Source: Desulfovibrio desulfuricans (GTDB taxonomy: Bacteria > Desulfobacterota > Desulfovibrionia > Desulfovibrionales > Desulfovibrionaceae). From it: a stretch of 64,000 bases of DNA. Shown piece by piece: positions 60,087-64,000 of this stretch; position 1 is the first letter of the stretch; each line of letters starts with the position of its first letter. A program made the position numbers and the translations under genes. The DNA is taken from contig NZ_CP036295.1 of the NCBI RefSeq assembly GCF_004801255.1, positions 2,504,001 to 2,568,000 of the forward strand. The letters run 5' to 3'. Under the pieces are notes generated by a model. That model saw only the letters and a list, made by a program, of their open reading frames with translations, ran no database searches and was not told where the DNA came from.

Positions 60087-60947
60087 ATGCAAGAGCGGTT
60101 CAGACTTGTGCGCAACGCCCTGGTGTTTGCCTTTGCGTGAACCGTGGACGCGTTTACGGCGGGTGTTTCTGACAACGGCGTCTGCCTTGAAGATTCACTT
60201 ATGCACCGCTGTACCCCGGCGCTGCCCACTGCCCCGAGACGACGCCTGCAAGGCGCGTATGTTTACGGTGGTTTTTGTTCGGCCATTTTGGCCGTCTCTA
60301 TGCCATCCGCTGCTGGGCCAATGTACCGCTGCTTTTTTCAGGCCCCAGCGGCTTTGTCGTTTCATGGCGGCTTGCTGTCCTGGAGCTGCTTAGCCTTGAT
60401 AAACGGGTGCGCCTGATCAGCGAGCCTGTGGAGGTCACGCGCCTGATTGTTTCGCCCCCGGGCGCAACGGTGCTGCCCGATTCCATGCTGCCGGAGCAGC
60501 TGGAGGCGCTGGGCAGCGCCGTACGCGCCGCGCCACCCCCCGGCCGCAAGATATGGCTGTCGCGCAGCGCCTTTCCGTATGGGGGCGTGGTGGAAAACGA
60601 GCCGCAAATTGAGCGGGATCTGCAGACCATGGGGTGGGAGATCGTGCACCCCGAGCAACTGCTTGCCGCAGCGCAGGCGAGGGCTGCGGCGGGTGCTGAG
60701 GTGGTGGCGGGCTTTGACGGTTCGGCTTTTTTTCAGCGGGCTGCTCGCCGACAAGATACACGGAACCCTGCTGATTTTTAACCCCCGCCAGCACATAGCG
60801 CCTACGGTTTCCTTTTTGTTGAACAAAAAAGGCGCAGTAAAACAGGATCTTATGCTTCAACTTGACCCCTGCCCTGGTTTTGACATCGCAACGCGCTGCA
60901 GACTGGGGCGTCCACAGGATCTGCTCAATGTACTGCGCGCATTTTAG
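60087..60947 (+). pseudogene. Broken GT61-family glycosyltransferase gene (capsule/polysaccharide type)
   Basis: Conserved GT61 segments occur in order but in different frames: GVSDNGVCLEDSL and GAYVYGG (from 60144), FGHFGRLYAIR (from 60275) with GRKIWLSRSAFPYGG, WEIVHPEQLLAAAQAR and GAEVVAGFDGSAF, then SGLLADKIHGTLLIFNPR to the stop at 60947. The joins are at a T5 run (60272-60276, one T short) and a T7 run (60727-60733, one T extra), so two changes offset each other. An in-frame TGA at 60138 lies between the first ATG and the conserved part. The gene would be non-functional unless slippage corrects the runs. Confidence 0.75.
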
Positions 60948-61083
60948 CCTGCCGCCAATAATTCTCTACGATTGCCCCGCCCCGCGCTCCTTGACTTTAC
61001 CCCGCTATTTGCCCACACTAGAGCGATTTTTTCACCTTGCGAATACAGACACGTCCCTGAGTTGAACTGTGCCGGGAGCCAGC

Positions 61084-63900
61084 ATGAGCGATTACAAGAA
61101 AACATTGAACCTGCCTCAGACCGCCTTTCCCATGAAAGCAAACCTGGCCCAGCGCGAGCCGGAAACGCTGAAAAAATGGGATACCATTAACAGCTACGAG
61201 GCGATGGTCGAGGCCTCCGGCAGCAAGGGCACCTATGTTCTGCACGACGGCCCGCCCTACGCCAACGGGCACATCCACATGGGCACCGCGCTGAACAAGA
61301 TTCTCAAGGACATTATTGTAAAGTCGCGCAACATGGCGGGCTTTGCCTCGCGCTACGTGCCGGGCTGGGACTGCCACGGCCTGCCCATCGAGCACAAGGT
61401 CGAGCAGGAGCTGAAAGAAAAAAAGAAAACCCTGCCCGCCCATGTGGTGCGCAAGCTCTGCCGCGACTACGCTTCAAAGTGGATCGACGTGCAGCGCAAG
61501 GAATTTCGCCGTCTCGGCGTGCTCGGCAACTGGGAAGATCCCTACATGAGCATGCGCCCCGCCTATGAGGCCGCCACCGCCCGCGAGCTGGCAAACTTTG
61601 TGGAAACGGGCGGCGTCATGCGCTCCAAAAAGCCCATCTACTGGTGCTGCTCGTGCCATACGGCCCTTGCCGAAGCCGAGGTGGAATACTACGACCACAC
61701 CTCGCCCTCCATCTTTGTGCGCTTTCCGCTCAGGGACGAAGGCCTGAAAAACGTATTTTCCGCTGCAGACCCTGCGCACGCCTTTGTGGTCATCTGGACC
61801 ACCACGCCCTGGACCCTGCCGGACAACATGGCCGTGTGCCTGCATCCCGAATTTACCTATGTGCTCGTGCAGGTCGGCGACGCCCAGTACCTGCTGGCCG
61901 AAGATCTGCTGGCCTCCTGCGCCGGGCAGTTTGGCTGGAGCGACCCCCAGATTCTGGGCCGCGCCACCGGCGCGCAGCTTGAGGGCCTCAAGGCCCGGCA
62001 CCCCTTCTACGACCGCGTGTCGCCCCTCATTCTGGGCCAGCACGTTACCCTTGATGCGGGCACGGGCTGCGTGCACACCGCCCCCGGCCACGGCCGGGAA
62101 GACTATGATGTCGGCCTCAAATACGGCCTCGAAATCTATTCGCCCCTGGACGACGCCGGGCGCTTTTTGCCCACCGTGCAGTTTTTTGCCGGGCTGAACG
62201 TCTTTGAAGCCAACCCCAAGGTCATTGAAAAGCTTGAAGAAGTCGGCGCATTGCTGCGTCAGGGCAAGATCAAGCACTCCTACCCCCACTGCTGGCGCTG
62301 CAAAGAGCCGGTCATCTTCCGCGCGACCACCCAGTGGTTTATCAGCATGGAAAAGAACGACCTGCGCGGCCGCGCCCTCAAGGCCATTGACGATCAGGTG
62401 CGCTGGATCCCCGCCTGGGGCCGCGAGCGCATCCATAATATGATCGAATTCCGCCCCGACTGGTGCATCTCGCGTCAGCGGCAATGGGGCGTGCCCATCA
62501 TGGCCCTGCTGTGCGAAGACTGCGGCGAGGCATGGAACGACCCCAAGTGGATGCGCGGCATCTGCGACAAGTTCGCCCAGCATCCCACGGGCTGCGACTA
62601 CTGGTACGAGGCCGATCTTGCGGATATCGTGCCCCAGGACCTTGCCTGCCCCCACTGCGGCGGCCACCACTGGAAGCGCGAAACGGATATTCTTGACGTC
62701 TGGTTTGATTCGGGCACCAGCTTTGCCGCCGTGCTTGAGCAGCGCCCGGAGCTTTCCTACCCCGCAGACCTGTATCTTGAAGGTTCAGACCAGCACCGGG
62801 GCTGGTTCCACAGCTCACTGCTCGTCAGCGAGGGCACGCGCAAGCGCGCGCCCTACAAGTCTGTGCTCACCCACGGCTACGTGGTGGACGGCGAAGGCCG
62901 CAAGATGTCCAAATCCATTGGCAACGTCATTGCGCCGCAAGAGCTGATTGAAAAATTCGGTGCGGAGATTGTGCGCCTGTGGGTCTCGTCGGTTGAATAC
63001 CGCGAAGACATCCGCATTTCGGACGAAATTCTTGGCCGTCTTGTGGACGCCTACCGACGCATCCGCAACACCTGCCGCTATATTCTGGGCAATCTCGACG
63101 GTCTGGGCAAGGACAACCTGCTGCCCCTCAGCGAGCTGCTGCCTCTCGACCTGTTTGCCCTGGATGCCGCCGCCCGCGTGCACGACCGTGTGCAGCAGGC
63201 CTATATGGATTTTGACTTCCACAAGGTCTACCACACCCTGCACAACTACTGCGTGACGGATCTTTCGTCCATGTACCTGGACATTCTCAAAGACCGCCTG
63301 TACGCCTCAGGCGCCGCCAGCGCCGAGCGCCGCTCCGCCCAGACCGCCATGTGGCACATACTGGGCATGCTGCTGCGCGACATGGCCCCGGTGCTGTCCT
63401 TTACGGCCGAAGAAATCTTTGCCCACCTGCCTCAGGGCCTGCGCGGCACTGAGCCCACGGTCTTTGCCCTGCACCCCGTTGACTCGGCCCCCTTCCTGCT
63501 GGACGAGGGCAAGCGCGATGACTGGAATGTGCTTACCGCCGTGCGCGGCGCTGCCACCAAGGCCATCGAACCCATGCGCCGCGACGGTGTGGTCGGGCAC
63601 TCGCTCGACACGCGCGTAACGCTGTTTGTGGCCGACGAGCTGCGTCAACGGCTGGAAGGCCTGCATACCGACCTGCGCGCCTTCTGCATTGTCTCGCAGA
63701 TTGAGCTGCAGCCCCTTGAAAACGCGCCGCAAGGCGCCTATCGCGACGAGGAAATTGCCGGGCTGGCCATCGGCGTGGAAAAGGCCCACGGCGAAAAGTG
63801 CGAGCGCTGCTGGATTTACAGCACCGAGCTGGGAACAGATGCGGCGCACCCCACGCTTTGCCCGCGTTGCGCCGCTGTTATTAAGGACATGGAAGCGTAA
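61084..63900 (+). CDS. ileS: Isoleucine-tRNA ligase
   Basis: Charges tRNA-Ile. The 938-residue class I synthetase shows the HIGH motif in [12 protein letters not shown] (about residues 57-66), the KMSKS motif in [10 protein letters not shown] (about residue 607), the editing domain (CP1), and the C-terminal zinc finger [12 protein letters not shown] with CPRC. Full length. The start at ATG 61084 follows GGGAG. It lies 5 bp before lspA, a widespread ileS-lspA pairing. Confidence 0.97.
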   Translation: MSDYKKTLNLPQTAFPMKANLAQREPETLKKWDTINSYEAMVEASGSKGTYVLHDGPPYANGHIHMGTALNKILKDIIVKSRNMAGFASRYVPGWDCHGLPIEHKVEQELKEKKKTLPAHVVRKLCRDYASKWIDVQRKEFRRLGVLGNWEDPYMSMRPAYEAATARELANFVETGGVMRSKKPIYWCCSCHTALAEAEVEYYDHTSPSIFVRFPLRDEGLKNVFSAADPAHAFVVIWTTTPWTLPDNMAVCLHPEFTYVLVQVGDAQYLLAEDLLASCAGQFGWSDPQILGRATGAQLEGLKARHPFYDRVSPLILGQHVTLDAGTGCVHTAPGHGREDYDVGLKYGLEIYSPLDDAGRFLPTVQFFAGLNVFEANPKVIEKLEEVGALLRQGKIKHSYPHCWRCKEPVIFRATTQWFISMEKNDLRGRALKAIDDQVRWIPAWGRERIHNMIEFRPDWCISRQRQWGVPIMALLCEDCGEAWNDPKWMRGICDKFAQHPTGCDYWYEADLADIVPQDLACPHCGGHHWKRETDILDVWFDSGTSFAAVLEQRPELSYPADLYLEGSDQHRGWFHSSLLVSEGTRKRAPYKSVLTHGYVVDGEGRKMSKSIGNVIAPQELIEKFGAEIVRLWVSSVEYREDIRISDEILGRLVDAYRRIRNTCRYILGNLDGLGKDNLLPLSELLPLDLFALDAAARVHDRVQQAYMDFDFHKVYHTLHNYCVTDLSSMYLDILKDRLYASGAASAERRSAQTAMWHILGMLLRDMAPVLSFTAEEIFAHLPQGLRGTEPTVFALHPVDSAPFLLDEGKRDDWNVLTAVRGAATKAIEPMRRDGVVGHSLDTRVTLFVADELRQRLEGLHTDLRAFCIVSQIELQPLENAPQGAYRDEEIAGLAIGVEKAHGEKCERCWIYSTELGTDAAHPTLCPRCAAVIKDMEA

Positions 63901-63905
63901 CAGTA

Positions 63906-64000
63906 ATGCCCAGGCATTATCGCATACTAGGCATTGCGGCCGTCGTTGCCCTGGCGCTCGACCAGATCAGCAAATGGGCCGTCATGCGTTTTATACCGGA
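63906..64000 (+). CDS. lspA: Lipoprotein signal peptidase LspA, 3' end outside window
   Basis: Aspartic protease of the inner membrane that removes signal peptides of lipoproteins. Only the first 31 codons are present. They encode a hydrophobic N-terminal helix and ALDQISKWAV, the conserved first motif of LspA. Position right after ileS supports the call. Confidence 0.85.
   Translation, partial: MPRHYRILGIAAVVALALDQISKWAVMRFIP

Noticed and set aside
60138..60140. Selenocysteine at an in-frame TGA of the GT61 gene
   Set aside because: GT61 enzymes have no Sec position, the TGA is upstream of the conserved part, and two further frame breaks show that the gene is damaged.

Overview
The window is a contiguous piece of a GC-rich (roughly 60%) chromosome from a sulfate-reducing deltaproteobacterium of the genus Desulfovibrio, probably close to D. 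desulfuricans. The main evidence is the operon at 55.9-59.4 kb. It encodes a cytochrome with exactly nine CxxCH heme sites, a 16Fe-type ferredoxin subunit, an NrfD/HmcC-type membrane subunit and a tiny HmcD-type subunit, which is the nine-heme cytochrome (Nhc) complex known from D. desulfuricans. A two-gene SMS-type Fe-S assembly cassette, a MEMO1-family protein, an aminofutalosine-deaminase-like amidohydrolase and a sulfide:quinone-oxidoreductase-type protein fit an anaerobic, menaquinone-using sulfur metaboliser. No rRNA genes and no CRISPR array are present. One tRNA gene (anticodon CAU) lies at 30582.

Layout. 0-3.7 kb: cell-envelope genes (amidase cut by the window edge, Skp/OmpH chaperone, fabZ). 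3.9-6.4 kb (minus): GT9 glycosyltransferase and polyprenyl-phosphate sugar transferase. 6.8-9.8 kb: polar amino acid ABC importer. 9.9-13.5 kb: a small hypothetical protein, a 908-residue TPR membrane protein with a retroviral-type zinc knuckle, and a MoaE-like protein. 13.7-17.9 kb (minus): secF, secD, yajC and an alpha/beta hydrolase. 18-23 kb: two amidohydrolases, an orphan Hpt protein, a YitT-family protein and a TSUP permease. 23.1-28 kb: pyrB-pyrC-aldehyde dehydrogenase-MEMO, preceded by what looks like a complete UTP-sensitive, PyrL-type attenuator. 28.2-30.4 kb: small unknown ORF, smsC, smsB. 30.6-32.7 kb: tRNA followed by a 2-kb relic mobile element (integrase fragment plus an Mrr restriction endonuclease) bounded by 56-bp direct repeats that each hold a 38-bp palindrome. 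32.8-37.7 kb: sqr/DUF1641, an exported hypothetical protein, and arsR-arsC-acr3. 37.8-46 kb: kdpABCDE. 46-51 kb: an 84-bp duplicated hairpin-rich element, an RRM protein, two small hypotheticals, a spermidine-synthase-like membrane protein, tadA and a LOG-family protein. 51.2-55.6 kb: MBL/beta-CASP protein, rsmD, coaD, miaA and a B3/B4 protein. 55.9-59.4 kb: nhcABCD. 59.8 kb: hypC. 60.1-60.9 kb: a broken GT61 glycosyltransferase. 61.1 kb to the end: ileS and the start of lspA.

Most genes sit in short co-directional operons with 4-bp ATGA overlaps (pyrB/pyrC, smsC/smsB, sqr/DUF1641, rsmD/coaD). Accessory or degenerating DNA is concentrated at 30.6-35.2 kb, 46.0-47.5 kb and 60.1-60.9 kb. The observations I rate highest are the pyr attenuator, the tRNA-linked Mrr mini-element with covarying palindromes, and the zinc-knuckle TPR membrane protein. 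All functional assignments come from reading motifs; no database search was run.
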